Below, in pieces: positions 16,875 through 25,226 of a DNA stretch of 64,000 nt. The translations under genes and the position numbers were made by a program. Source of the stretch: Streptomyces humidus (GTDB lineage Bacteria; Actinomycetota; Actinomycetes; Streptomycetales; Streptomycetaceae). The notes beneath the pieces are model-generated. The model saw nothing but the letters and a program-made list of their open reading frames with translations. It was not told where the DNA came from and ran no database searches. The DNA lies in NCBI RefSeq assembly GCF_014649655.1, contig NZ_BMTL01000012.1:1-64000 (forward strand). The letters are read 5' to 3'. Each line of letters starts with the position of its first letter. Within the stretch, counting starts at the first letter, position 1.

Positions 16875-17894
16875 GTGGGGATCGAGAGCGACCAAGTCGT
16901 CTACGAGTATCTGAGCCGCGTCGGCGACGTTGCGCAGCAGCGGCAGTTGTCGTCGGCCACCCGGATGCGGCTCGTCTCCGAGCTGCGCGACGAGATCGAC
17001 CGGCGCCGGGCCAGAGCCGCCGTCGACTCTCCCGCCGCCGTCCGCCGCATCATCGACCGTCTCGGCAGCCCCGACGACCTCGTCGCCGCCGCGGCCGGGT
17101 CCGGCGGCGGCGCGCCGCAGCCGCCGACGCCCGCCGTGCCCGTGCAGCGCGACCGCGAGGAGGCGCCGCGGCCGCCGAAGGGGATCCGGCGCGGCGTGCC
17201 CCGGCCCCGCACCGGCGCGCCGCCCCCCGCCGAGCCCTCCGGCGACGCGCCCACCGACGCGCTGTCGTCGCCGCGCCGCGCCCCCGCGCACGAACCGGGC
17301 GACGGTCGCGAGAGGCCCGACTGGTGGCTGTACGAGCCGAATCCGTTCGGCCCCGACGAGGACGGGCACGGGTTCGTCGGCGGAGTGGAGATCCCGGACC
17401 TGCTCAAGCCCCCGCCGCGCCGGGACCTCGACAAGGAGGCCGCCGAGAAGGAGGTCGCCGAGACGGTCGCCGGCGGCGACGGGACGGCCGACGACGGGGG
17501 CGCCGCCCGCCCGCGCCGCCGGCTCCCCTTCCTCGGGGCGTCCGGCGCGCAGGCCCGGCGCTGGAGCAACCCCCTCCTGCTGATCGCCGCCGGCTGCCTG
17601 GTTGTCGGCGCGGTGCTCGGGAACCTGCTCGTGCTGCTGGTGGGCTGGCTGATCGCCTACGCCTCGCGCAGGCTGACCGACCGTGAGACGAAGCTGGCGG
17701 TCGTGTGGCTGCCGGGGCTCGCGCTCACGGCGGGGCTCGTCTGGCTGTGGGGGCGCTCCGAGGGCCGCTGGGGCGAGCCCATCGCCCAGGGGCACATGAA
17801 CGACGCCGTCGCCGAGACCTGGCCGTGGGTGATCCGGGGCGCGGCGGTGGCGTCGGCGCTGTTCCTGGTCTGGCGCTCGCAACGACAGAGATGA
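16875..17894 (+). CDS. integral membrane protein with N-terminal HAAS-like domain
   Basis: A 339-residue protein with a GTG start. Residues 8-70 (VVYEYLSRVGDVAQQRQLS, RLVSELRDEIDRRRA, VRRIIDRLGSPDDLVAAAAG) match the HAAS-type helical domain found in proteins paired with PadR regulators. A long acidic, proline-rich cytoplasmic linker follows (about 75-225). Four hydrophobic helices occupy about residues 235-335. No PadR gene is adjacent here. It is likely in the cytoplasmic membrane; the function is unknown. Confidence 0.7.
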   Translation: MGIESDQVVYEYLSRVGDVAQQRQLSSATRMRLVSELRDEIDRRRARAAVDSPAAVRRIIDRLGSPDDLVAAAAGSGGGAPQPPTPAVPVQRDREEAPRPPKGIRRGVPRPRTGAPPPAEPSGDAPTDALSSPRRAPAHEPGDGRERPDWWLYEPNPFGPDEDGHGFVGGVEIPDLLKPPPRRDLDKEAAEKEVAETVAGGDGTADDGGAARPRRRLPFLGASGAQARRWSNPLLLIAAGCLVVGAVLGNLLVLLVGWLIAYASRRLTDRETKLAVVWLPGLALTAGLVWLWGRSEGRWGEPIAQGHMNDAVAETWPWVIRGAAVASALFLVWRSQRQR

Positions 17895-17993
17895 CGGCGC
17901 TCGCAACGGCGGGGGACGTGACGGCGCTCTCGTCATGGCAGAGCTGACGGCGGCGCCGGCGGGCCCGCGCTCCCGACCGGCGACAATGAGGCC

Positions 17994-18611
17994 ATGACCG
18001 TCACTTCTTCCCGCACTGTCGGCTTCGACCTGGACATGACCCTCATCGACTCCCGGCCCGGCATCCGCGCCTGCTGGCAGGAGCTGTCGGCGCGGACCGG
18101 GACGTACGTCGACGCCGACCTGGTGGTGACCCGGCTGGGGCCGCCCCTGTCGGAGGAGATGGCGCACTGGTTCCCGGCGCGAGAGATACCGGCGATGGCC
18201 GACCTCTACCGCGAGCTCTACCCGGAGTTCGCCGTCGCGGGCACGCTCGCGATGCCCGGCGCCCACGAGGCCGTCGAGGCGGTCCGGGCGGCCGGCGGAC
18301 GGGCGGTCGTCGTCACCGCGAAGTGGGAGCCGAACGCCAGGCTGCACATGGAGCACCTGGGCATGCGCCCCGACGCGGTGATCGGCGACCTGTGGGCGGA
18401 GCAGAAGGCGCAGGCCCTGCGCGAGCACGGCGCGTCCGTCTACGTCGGCGACCACGTGGGGGACGTGCGCGGTGCGCGTGCCGCCGGGGCGTTCTCCGTC
18501 GCCGTGGCCACGGGGCCGTGCGACGCGGCCGAGCTGACCGAGGCCGGCGCGGACGTCGTCCTCGACGATCTGACGCGGTTCGCGGAGTGGTTCGCGGCCT
18601 ACGAGGGCTGA
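17994..18611 (+). CDS. HAD-family phosphatase
   Basis: A 205-residue haloacid dehalogenase-superfamily hydrolase. Motif I is FDLDMTLIDS (nucleophile Asp and acid Asp), motif II is VVVTAK, and motif III/IV is YVGDHVGDVRGARAAG after a lysine-containing EQKAQAL. The helical cap is inserted between motifs I and II (subtype I, phosphoglycolate-phosphatase-like). The second Asp is followed by MT where most members have GT, a conservative change. The substrate is unknown. The end overlaps a convergent gene by 13 bp. Confidence 0.85.
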   Translation: MTVTSSRTVGFDLDMTLIDSRPGIRACWQELSARTGTYVDADLVVTRLGPPLSEEMAHWFPAREIPAMADLYRELYPEFAVAGTLAMPGAHEAVEAVRAAGGRAVVVTAKWEPNARLHMEHLGMRPDAVIGDLWAEQKAQALREHGASVYVGDHVGDVRGARAAGAFSVAVATGPCDAAELTEAGADVVLDDLTRFAEWFAAYEG

Positions 18612-18856
18612 CTCCCGCCCCGCGCCTGACGGCGGCCCGCGGCGGCCGACTGCAGGACGCCCGCGGCCGCCACCAGGAAGCCGACGCCCATCAGCATGCT
18701 CAGTCCGAACATGTACGTCGGAAAAGGCTTCGTGCCGAGCAGCAGCGGGGCGACCGTGACCAGGGTGGCCACGGCGCCGGCGAAGAACACGACGGCCCCG
18801 GCACGGATCAGTCGGTCACCGGCGGCGGCGGAATTCGTTCGGGTTTTGTCACGCAC
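18599..18856 (-). CDS. small membrane protein with two helices
   Basis: An 85-residue protein with two hydrophobic helices (IRAGAVVFFAGAVATLVTVAPLLL and MFGLSMLMGVGFLVAAAGVL), charged ends and no cysteines. It starts with GTG. It resembles small actinobacterial membrane proteins of unknown function. It converges on the HAD gene with a short overlap. Confidence 0.65.
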   Translation of the reverse strand: MRDKTRTNSAAAGDRLIRAGAVVFFAGAVATLVTVAPLLLGTKPFPTYMFGLSMLMGVGFLVAAAGVLQSAAAGRRQARGGSQPS

Positions 18857-19320
18857 CGGTCCAGGGTAGTTCCCGGCTCCGGAGAACGACCGGGGGACGT
18901 CTCGTCACCGGCGGACCCGGACGGCTCGACGTCCACCGAGCGGCAAGGGGGTGCGGACGCCACGTCGGCGCCCCACACCTGTCAGGCGTCCCCTGCCGCT
19001 CGTGCCGCCACCCCACCGGTGCGCCGGCGGTCTGGTTGCGGTCTGGCCGCGGCCGGGCGAAGGCGTTCACTTCAGCAGAGGCCGGGAGACCTGGACGCCG
19101 GTATGCCTGCTTGCCGGTATGGGTGCCATGAAGGATTGCCGTCGGCACGGGATTGCCGAGCTCCTCACTCTTTCCGCCACTTTGAGCCTCTGTCGACACA
19201 GCCAGGGGCCCGGTGTCGTTTTAAGGCATGTCTCGCTGGAGAGACCCCCGGTAGGGTTGTCCAAACGGCAGTTCAAGGGCGTCCGGTGTCAGTCCGGCAG
19301 CTATCGAGGGAGCGTGTGCT
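18857..19320. promoter_or_regulatory. long upstream region of the cold-shock gene
   Basis: This 464-bp spacer holds no supported gene. Near its right end are a 5-bp inverted repeat (GTCTC 19230-19234 and GAGAC 19241-19245) and a TAGGGT hexamer (19252-19257) that could be a -10. A ribosome-binding GAGGGAG lies before the TTG start. This would leave an mRNA leader of about 55-60 nt. A direct repeat GCCGGTATG occurs around 19094 and 19111. Confidence 0.35.
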
Positions 19321-19704
19321 TTGCCGACTGGCAAGGTCAAGTGGTTCAACAATGAGAAGGGCTTCGGCTTTCTCTCCCGCGACGACGGCGGTGACGTCTT
19401 CGTGCATTCCTCGGTGCTTCCCGCCGGAGTCGAGGCACTGAAGCCGGGCCAGCGCGTGGAGTTCGGCGTCGTCGCCGGGCAGCGCGGCGACCAGGCGCTC
19501 TCCGTCGTCCTTCTCGACCCGACCCCGTCGGTCGCCGCGGCGCAGCGCAGGAAGCCCGACGAACTGGCCTCCATCGTCCAGGACCTGACCACCCTTCTCG
19601 AGAACATCACCCCGATGCTGGAGAAGGGCCGTTACCCGGAGAAGACCTCCGGCAAGAAGATCGCCGGCCTGCTGCGCGCGGTCGCCGACCAGCTGGACGT
19701 CTGA
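19321..19704 (+). CDS. cold-shock domain protein with C-terminal extension
   Basis: A 127-residue protein starting at TTG. Residues 1-66 are a standard cold-shock domain: GKVKWFNNEKGFGFL contains RNP1 and DVFVHSSVL RNP2. Unlike the 67-residue Csp proteins, a 60-residue tail follows (ELASIVQDLTTLLENITPML, then KKIAGLLRAVADQLDV), predicted to form two helices. This tailed form is an actinobacterial type. It should bind single-stranded RNA or DNA. The tail may mediate oligomerisation or partner binding (inference). Confidence 0.92.
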   Translation: MPTGKVKWFNNEKGFGFLSRDDGGDVFVHSSVLPAGVEALKPGQRVEFGVVAGQRGDQALSVVLLDPTPSVAAAQRRKPDELASIVQDLTTLLENITPMLEKGRYPEKTSGKKIAGLLRAVADQLDV

Positions 19705-19806
19705 GCCCGGCGCCGGGTGCCCAAGCCCGGCGTCCGAGCCGGGCGCCTGGTGTCCGAGCCCTACGTCCGAGCCCGGTCGGGCAGGCGGAGGCGGTCGGGC
19801 AGCCGG

Positions 19807-20661
19807 TCACGGGAAGTCGAGCGCACCGGGGCCGAGGGGCGGCAGCAGCTCCTCGGCCGCGGCGCGGGTGAGCAGGCCGCGCACCGCCGCATAGCCGTTC
19901 TCGCCCAGGTCCGCCGTGAACTCGTTGACGTACAGACCGATGTGCTGGTCGGCGACGGACGGGTCCATCTCCTGGGCGTGCTCCCTCACGTACGGCCGGG
20001 AGATCTCGGGGTCGTCCCAGGCGGCCCGCACGGAGGCGCGGACCGAGTCGGCCAGCCGGGTCAGCGCGGCCGCCCCCAGCGAGCGCTTGGCGATGATCGC
20101 GCCGAGCGGGATCGGCAGGCCGGTCGTGGACTCCCAGTGTTCTCCCAGGTCGGCGAGCCTGTGCAGCCCGTAGTTCCGGTAGGTGAAGCGCGCCTCGTGG
20201 ATGACCAGGCCCGCGTCGACCTTGCCGTCCCGCACGGCAGGCATGATCTCGTGGAACGGCATGACGACGATCTCGCCCACGCCGCCGGGGACCGTGTCAG
20301 CCGCCCAGAGGCGGAACAGCAGGTAGGCCGTAGAGCGCTCGCTCGGCACGGCGACCGTGCGGCCGGTGAGGTCGGCCCCCGGCTCGGCGGTGAGGACCAG
20401 CGGTCCGCAGCCCCGGCCCAGCGCGCCCCCGCAGGGCAGCAGCGCATACGTGCCGAGGACGTACGGCAGCACGGCGTACGACACCTTCAGCACGTCGAAC
20501 TCGCCGCGTTCGGCCATGCCGTTGGTGAGGTCGATGTCCGCGAACGTCACGTCGAGCGCGGGCGCGCCCGGCACCCGGCCGTGCGCGAGGGCGTCGAAGA
20601 CGAAGGTGTCGTTGGGGCAGGGGGAGTACGCGATCCGCAGCGCCGGCTCACTCGTGGTCAT
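19807..20661 (-). CDS. mqnD: 1,4-dihydroxy-6-naphthoate synthase
   Basis: A 284-residue periplasmic-binding-like-fold enzyme of the futalosine menaquinone pathway; it converts cyclic dehypoxanthine futalosine to 1,4-dihydroxy-6-naphthoate. Signatures seen are RIAYSPCPNDTFVFDALAHG at the start, FDVLKVSYAVLPYVLGTYALLPCGGALGRG, and VDAGLVIHEARFTY with the family's conserved His. Length is typical. It overlaps the upstream mqnB by 14 bp, as in other Streptomyces, so the two are co-translated. Confidence 0.94.
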   Translation of the reverse strand: MTTSEPALRIAYSPCPNDTFVFDALAHGRVPGAPALDVTFADIDLTNGMAERGEFDVLKVSYAVLPYVLGTYALLPCGGALGRGCGPLVLTAEPGADLTGRTVAVPSERSTAYLLFRLWAADTVPGGVGEIVVMPFHEIMPAVRDGKVDAGLVIHEARFTYRNYGLHRLADLGEHWESTTGLPIPLGAIIAKRSLGAAALTRLADSVRASVRAAWDDPEISRPYVREHAQEMDPSVADQHIGLYVNEFTADLGENGYAAVRGLLTRAAAEELLPPLGPGALDFP

Positions 20662-21391
20662 GTGCCTTCCAACTCTCCAGGAGGGGTGCGAGCTTCCCGA
20701 AGGCCTCGGCGAGTGCGCCGAGCGCCTCGCCGACGCGCCAGGCGGCGCGGTCGCGCGGGCCGACGGGGTTGGAGACCGCGCGGATCTCCAGCACGGCCGT
20801 GCCGTGCGCGGCGGCCGCCTCGGCGACGCCGAAGCCCTCCATCGCCTCGGCCAGCGCCCGCGGGTGGCGGGCGCGCAGGGCGGCGGCCCGGGCAGCGGTG
20901 CCGGTGACCGTCGACACGGTGAGGACGACGCCGGTGCGGGCGCCGGTGGCGGCCGCGGTCTCCCGTACGAGGGACCCGGGCGGACGGTGGGTGACGGCGC
21001 CGAAGCCCAGCTCGGTCACCGGCAGGAAGCCGTCGGCGGTCTCGGCGCCCAGGTCGGCGGCGGTGATCTCGTCGGCGACGACCAGGGAGCCGACGGGCGC
21101 GGCGGGCGCGAAGCCGCCGGCGATGCCGGCAGAGACGACGAGGCCGTAGGGGGCGCCCCGCAGCGCGGCTGCCGTGAGGGCGGCGGAGACGGAGGCTGCG
21201 GCCAGGGCGGGGCCGACGCCCGCGGCGAGCAGGTCGCATGTCCCGCCGGCGCGGTGCAGCGTCATGCCGGGCGGCGGTACGCCGGGCAGCAGGGACCGCG
21301 GCGCGGGCCGTCCGGGCCACGCCTGCGCCACCGCGTCCCGCTCGGCGGGGACCGCGGTGGCAACGAGGACGCGTGTGGGGGACGTGGTCAG
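20648..21391 (-). CDS. mqnB: futalosine hydrolase
   Basis: A 247-residue purine-nucleoside-phosphorylase-fold hydrolase that removes hypoxanthine from futalosine. Seen are RVLVATAVPAERDAV, LVVSAGIAGGFAPAAPVGSLVVADEI, and the active-site segment AEAMEGFGVAEAAA (Met-Glu of the ribose site) with a late SNPVGPRD. No ATG, GTG or TTG precedes the conserved start within the spacer. The best candidate is CTG at 21391, which overlaps the upstream stop (CTGA) behind AGAAGG. It lies between the DUF2771 lipoprotein gene and mqnD. Confidence 0.88.
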   Translation of the reverse strand: MTTSPTRVLVATAVPAERDAVAQAWPGRPAPRSLLPGVPPPGMTLHRAGGTCDLLAAGVGPALAAASVSAALTAAALRGAPYGLVVSAGIAGGFAPAAPVGSLVVADEITAADLGAETADGFLPVTELGFGAVTHRPPGSLVRETAAATGARTGVVLTVSTVTGTAARAAALRARHPRALAEAMEGFGVAEAAAAHGTAVLEIRAVSNPVGPRDRAAWRVGEALGALAEAFGKLAPLLESWKAHDHE

Positions 21392-21900
21392 TCGTCCTTC
21401 TTGAGCTTGAAGGACCACAGGCCGGTCGCGGCCTGGCTCTTCTTCTTGCCGTCGCCCGCCTTGATGGTGACGAGCGTGGAGTTGCCCTGGGCGCCGTACT
21501 GGGCGTTGAAGAACACGCTGCCGGGGATGGTCCGGTAGGTCTTGTCGCTGTCCTCGGTGAGCGGCTGACCGTTCATCAGGATGGTCCAGCGCTTGTCGGC
21601 CACGTCGGGGTCGACGCCGAAGCGGACGGTCTCGTCCGGGTCGACGCTGATGGACTTGATGTCCTTGTCGCCGAGGCACTTGGTGAGGGCCGCGGAGTCC
21701 AGGGGCTTGCCCTCTCCGCCGCAGGTCGCCTCGGAGCTGACCGAGTCGCGGCCGACGGTGATCGTGGACAGGGGGGTCGGCTTGTCGCAGGCCGACAGGA
21801 CGAGCAGTCCGGCACAAACGGCGCCGGCGGCGGCGACGGCGCGGCGGCGTCGCACAACGCCGAGGACATCAGCGGCTCCGCCGCGGGGCATCGTGGTCAT
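21388..21900 (-). CDS. DUF2771 lipoprotein
   Basis: A 170-residue protein with a positively charged head, a hydrophobic stretch (AVAAAGAVCAGLLVL) and a lipobox LSAC, so it should be acylated on the Cys and held on the outer face of the membrane. The mature part matches the actinobacterial DUF2771 type. It has a cysteine pair (EATCGGEG and TKCLGD) and a C-terminal beta-rich segment (SVFFNAQYGAQGNSTLVTI). Its stop overlaps the presumed mqnB start, making it the first gene of a three-gene unit with mqnB and mqnD. Function unknown. Confidence 0.82.
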   Translation of the reverse strand: MTTMPRGGAADVLGVVRRRRAVAAAGAVCAGLLVLSACDKPTPLSTITVGRDSVSSEATCGGEGKPLDSAALTKCLGDKDIKSISVDPDETVRFGVDPDVADKRWTILMNGQPLTEDSDKTYRTIPGSVFFNAQYGAQGNSTLVTIKAGDGKKKSQAATGLWSFKLKKDD

Positions 21901-21961
21901 GGCCGAAGGCTATCGGGCACGTCGGGTGGTCTCTTTACGCGGGGTGCGGCGCGGCTGTGTG

Positions 21962-23395
21962 TTACGCCACGCGGGGCTTCGAGCCGCTCCCGTGCCGCAC
22001 CGAGGCGAGCAGCCCGCGGACGGTGGTCAGCCAGCCGAGCGCGACCACGCCGGCGGCCACCGACAGCCCCAGCGAGCCGTTGAGCGGCATGACGATGCCG
22101 ACCGCGCCGCCGAACACCCAGCACACCTGGAGCAGGGTCTCGGAGCGGGCGAACGCCGAGGTGCGCACGAGTTCCGGCACGTCGCGCTGGATCAGGGCGT
22201 CCAGGGACAGCTTGGCGAGGGCCTGGGAGAACCCGGCGACGGCGGCCAGACCGGCCACCAGGAGCGCGCCGAAGAAGACGGCGGTCACGAGCACCGCGCC
22301 CAGCACGACGGCGACGACGGTCACGATGATCAGCTCGGGGGCCCTGGAGCGCAGCCAGGCCCCGACGGCCGTCCCGAGCGCGTTGCCGAGGCCCGCCGAG
22401 ACGGCGACCATGCCGAGCGACACGGCCGCGCTCTGCCCGGTGAGCGGGTGCTCGCGCAGCAGGAACGCGAGGAAGAAGGTCAGGAACCCGGACAGCCAGC
22501 GCAGGGACGCGTTGGCGCCGAGGGCGTGGGTGACGGCGATGCCGACCGTCCGCAGGCCGGGACGCTTGACGGGGTGGCGGTGGGGGCCGTGCAGGTGCTG
22601 TTCGTCGGCGGCGAGGAGAGCCACGTCCTCGCCCTTGGCGGAGTCGACCTTGCCGGGCAGGGAGAACGACAGGAACGTCCCGGCCACGAAGATCAGAAAG
22701 GCGCCGTACAGCGGGTAGCGCGGGCCGAGGGCCTGGAGCCCGGCGCCGATGGGCGCGGCGACGCCGGTGGCGAGCAGGCCGCCGAGGGTGACCCGCGAGT
22801 TGGCCTTGACCAGGGAGAACCCGGGCGGCAGCAGCCGTGGCACGACGGCGCTTCTGACGACCCCGTACGCCTTGGAGGAGACCAGCACGCCCAGCGCGGC
22901 CGGGTACAGCTCGATGCTGCCGGTGGCGACGGCCCCGGACAGCACCAGCGCGAGCAGGGCCCGGGCGAGCATCGCCCCGGCCATGGCGGCGCGGCGGCCG
23001 TGCGGGAGCCGGTCGAGCAGGGGGCCGATCACGGGGGCGAGGACGGTGAAGGGAGCCATGGTGATGGCGAGGTAGAGCGCGACGCGGCCGCGGGCCTCGT
23101 CGGTGGGCACCGAGAAGAAGACGGTGGAGGCGAGCGCGACGGTGATCATGACGTCGCCGGCGCCGTTCACTCCGTGCAGCTCGATCAGTTTGCCGAGACC
23201 GGACTCGCCGGCGCCGTGCGCGTGCGTGACCTTCCTGATGCCGCGGGCGGCGGCGGCGAACGGGAGGTTCAGGGCGCGGCCGACAGCGCGGACGGACCCC
23301 CTCATCCGGCCCGAACCGCTCACCTGGCTTCTCCCCTTGTTCCCCTTCGTCGCACCGGTGCCGGTGGCGCCCTGGGGTGTCTTTGCGGCTGCCAC
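21962..23395 (-). CDS. MFS transporter
   Basis: A 477-residue major facilitator. After a 60-residue charged head it shows 11-12 hydrophobic helices, with the loop 2-3 signature region as PLLDRLPHGRRAAM and a His-rich central loop (LHGPHRHP). It resembles the M. tuberculosis Rv0876c-type permease found in an equivalent neighbourhood. The substrate is unknown. The GTG at 23395 is taken as start; a methionine further in (MRGSVRAVG) is an alternative. The gene ends 61 bp before the DUF2771 gene and may share its operon. Confidence 0.8.
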   Translation of the reverse strand: MAAAKTPQGATGTGATKGNKGRSQVSGSGRMRGSVRAVGRALNLPFAAAARGIRKVTHAHGAGESGLGKLIELHGVNGAGDVMITVALASTVFFSVPTDEARGRVALYLAITMAPFTVLAPVIGPLLDRLPHGRRAAMAGAMLARALLALVLSGAVATGSIELYPAALGVLVSSKAYGVVRSAVVPRLLPPGFSLVKANSRVTLGGLLATGVAAPIGAGLQALGPRYPLYGAFLIFVAGTFLSFSLPGKVDSAKGEDVALLAADEQHLHGPHRHPVKRPGLRTVGIAVTHALGANASLRWLSGFLTFFLAFLLREHPLTGQSAAVSLGMVAVSAGLGNALGTAVGAWLRSRAPELIIVTVVAVVLGAVLVTAVFFGALLVAGLAAVAGFSQALAKLSLDALIQRDVPELVRTSAFARSETLLQVCWVFGGAVGIVMPLNGSLGLSVAAGVVALGWLTTVRGLLASVRHGSGSKPRVA

Positions 23396-23906
23396 CCCGT
23401 CATAGTGCCCCGGAAACGCCGTGCATAGCGCGGTTACCGCGCGTATGGACGTGTGATCGTCGGCGCACGGGACCGGTCCGGCAACGGTTGCGACGCGATT
23501 CCGCGGCGACCCGCAGACGACCGGGAGGGGCGGAACGGATGCGGGACCGATGCGAAACGGATGCGGAACGGACACGGAACGGATGCGGGAGGGGCGTGCC
23601 GGGGCGGTGGCCGGGCGGTGGAAAGAGGGTGCCTGGAGGGGCGCGGGGAGGGCGCGGTCGGTTTCGAAGTAGGAGAAACGTCCCGTCGGTGTAGGCCGAG
23701 CGCTCGGGAGCGGGTAGCGTGCGTAGCGCGCCGTGGCGATCGTTCTCGGCCGCGCGCCTCCCGGACATCCCGCAGAATGGATGACAGCAGGTGCGCCCGA
23801 GCGCGTTCGGGCGCGGACGTCGACGCGGTCCAGTGGTCCGCTCCGTCCGCACCCGCCGCCTTCAGGCAGGCGCACCGAGAGACGGCGTAGGAGAGAAGCG
23901 ATACCT
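23396..23906. other. divergent intergenic region with 11-bp tandem repeats
   Basis: This 511-bp spacer lies between the divergent MFS and DUF3027 genes. It contains a six-unit 11-bp tandem repeat (23531-23596) and a good ribosome-binding site (GGAGAGAAG) before the DUF3027 start. Open frames crossing it are arginine/serine-rich and not coding-like. Confidence 0.5.
23531..23596. repeat. 11-bp tandem repeat array, six units
   Basis: Units of CGGAACGGATG, in order: exact, CGGGACCGATG, CGAAACGGATG, CGGAACGGACA, exact, and a degenerate CGGGAGGGGCG. The period is close to one helical turn, so the same face of DNA is presented each time. Confidence 0.75.
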
Positions 23907-24869
23907 GTGAGCGCAGCGACCACGCGAAGCCGCACCCCCGACCGCCTGTGCGCCGAGGCAGTCGACCTCGCACGCGCCGCAGCCGAGGAGGCGGCAGCCC
24001 CCGGCGTGGTCGGCGAGCACGCGGGCGTCCTCGCCGAGGGCGACCGTGTGGTCACCCACTACTTCGAGTGCAAGGAACCGGGCTACCGGGGCTGGCGCTG
24101 GGCGGCGACGGTGGCGCGGGCGTCCCGCGCGAAGATCGTCACCCTGGACGAAGTGGTCCTGCTGCCCGGCCCGGACGCCGTGCTCGCCCCGGAGTGGGTC
24201 CCGTGGAGCGAGCGGCTGCGCCCCGGCGACATGGGGCCGGGCGACCTGCTCCCCACGGACGCGGAGGATCTCCGCCTGGAGCCGGGCTACACCGGCGAGG
24301 ACGACCCGCGCCTGCAGCCGGGGTACTTCGACGTGGACGAGCCGACGCCCAATTCGCCCCTCTCCGAGGAGCTGGCCGAGCTGGCGGAGGCGGAGGACGC
24401 GGAGGTGACGGCGGCCCCGCCCGCGGCCCTCCCCGCGGCCCCGCGCCGGGGCACGATCGCGGCCGTCGCGGAGGAACTGGGCCTGCGCCGGGCCCGGGTC
24501 CTGTCCCGCTACGGCCTGCACACCGCAGCCGACCGCTGGGAAGAGGGCTTCGGCGCCAAGACGCCCATGGCGCAGGCGGCTCCCGCCTCCTGTGTGAGCT
24601 GCGGTTTCCTCACCCCCATCGGCGGTTCGCTGGGCCAGGCCTTCGGCGTCTGCGCCAACGAGTTCTCCCCCGCCGACGGCCGGGTGGTCTCCCTGGCCTA
24701 CGGCTGCGGCGGTCACTCGGAGGCGGCGGTGATGCCCAAGCCGCCGCGGCCCGCCCTGCCGGTGATCGACGAGACCCGGGTCGACCCGTTCCCGCTGCGT
24801 CCCGCCCCGGACTCGGGCTCGGTCCCGGCTGTCTCCGACGAGGACACGGCGGAGCTGGGCCACTCCTAG
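23907..24869 (+). CDS. DUF3027 protein
   Basis: A 320-residue protein recognised as DUF3027 by VTHYFECKEPGYRGWRWAATV, DEVVLLPGPDAVLAPEWVPW, and LRPGDMGPGDLLPTDA. The second half has LRRARVLSRYGLHTAADRW, then a Cys-x2-Cys (ASCVSCGFLTPIGGSLGQAFGVCANE) and YGCGGHSE, likely a zinc site. The start at the GTG 23907 has GGAGAGAAG upstream. It is conserved across actinobacteria but its role is unknown. It is cytoplasmic with an acidic tail. Confidence 0.85.
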   Translation: MSAATTRSRTPDRLCAEAVDLARAAAEEAAAPGVVGEHAGVLAEGDRVVTHYFECKEPGYRGWRWAATVARASRAKIVTLDEVVLLPGPDAVLAPEWVPWSERLRPGDMGPGDLLPTDAEDLRLEPGYTGEDDPRLQPGYFDVDEPTPNSPLSEELAELAEAEDAEVTAAPPAALPAAPRRGTIAAVAEELGLRRARVLSRYGLHTAADRWEEGFGAKTPMAQAAPASCVSCGFLTPIGGSLGQAFGVCANEFSPADGRVVSLAYGCGGHSEAAVMPKPPRPALPVIDETRVDPFPLRPAPDSGSVPAVSDEDTAELGHS

Positions 24870-25226
24870 CACCGGGTGCCCGGGCGTCCCGCGCTTCCCT
24901 GGCGTCCCGGGTCTGCCCGGCTTCCCGGCCTTCGGGTCTCAGCTCCCGGGCTTCCCGGCTTGCAGGCTTGCGGGCTTGCGGTCCTTCGGGTCGCCCGGCC
25001 GCGCGCTCCTTCGTCTTCGTGCGGAGGCCGGGGGCGGGGCCGGGGCACGCGGCTCGGGGCGCGGGTCGGCCGGTGTGGAACGCGTTCCCGCGGGCTGTGC
25101 GAGGTGGGCGGGCCGTGCGGGGTGCGTGAGGTGGGGGAGGCGTGCGGGGCGTGGGGTGAGGCGGGGGCGGCGGGGGCGCAGAACATCTCGCGGTACCGTC
25201 GACACCCGTCGACGAGGAGAGCCAAC
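24870..25226. other. intergenic region with degenerate CCCGG/TTCGGG repeats
   Basis: A 357-bp spacer. Its first 140 bp repeat variants of CCCGGCTTCCCGG, GCGTCCCG and GCTTGCGG in a degenerate minisatellite. The last 15 bp carry GAGGAGA before the next GTG start. No gene, terminator hairpin or operator is clear. Confidence 0.45.

Noticed and set aside
23531..23596. 11-bp array considered as a CRISPR or an origin iteron set
   Set aside because: The units abut without spacers, and there are no cas, rep or DnaA-box features nearby.
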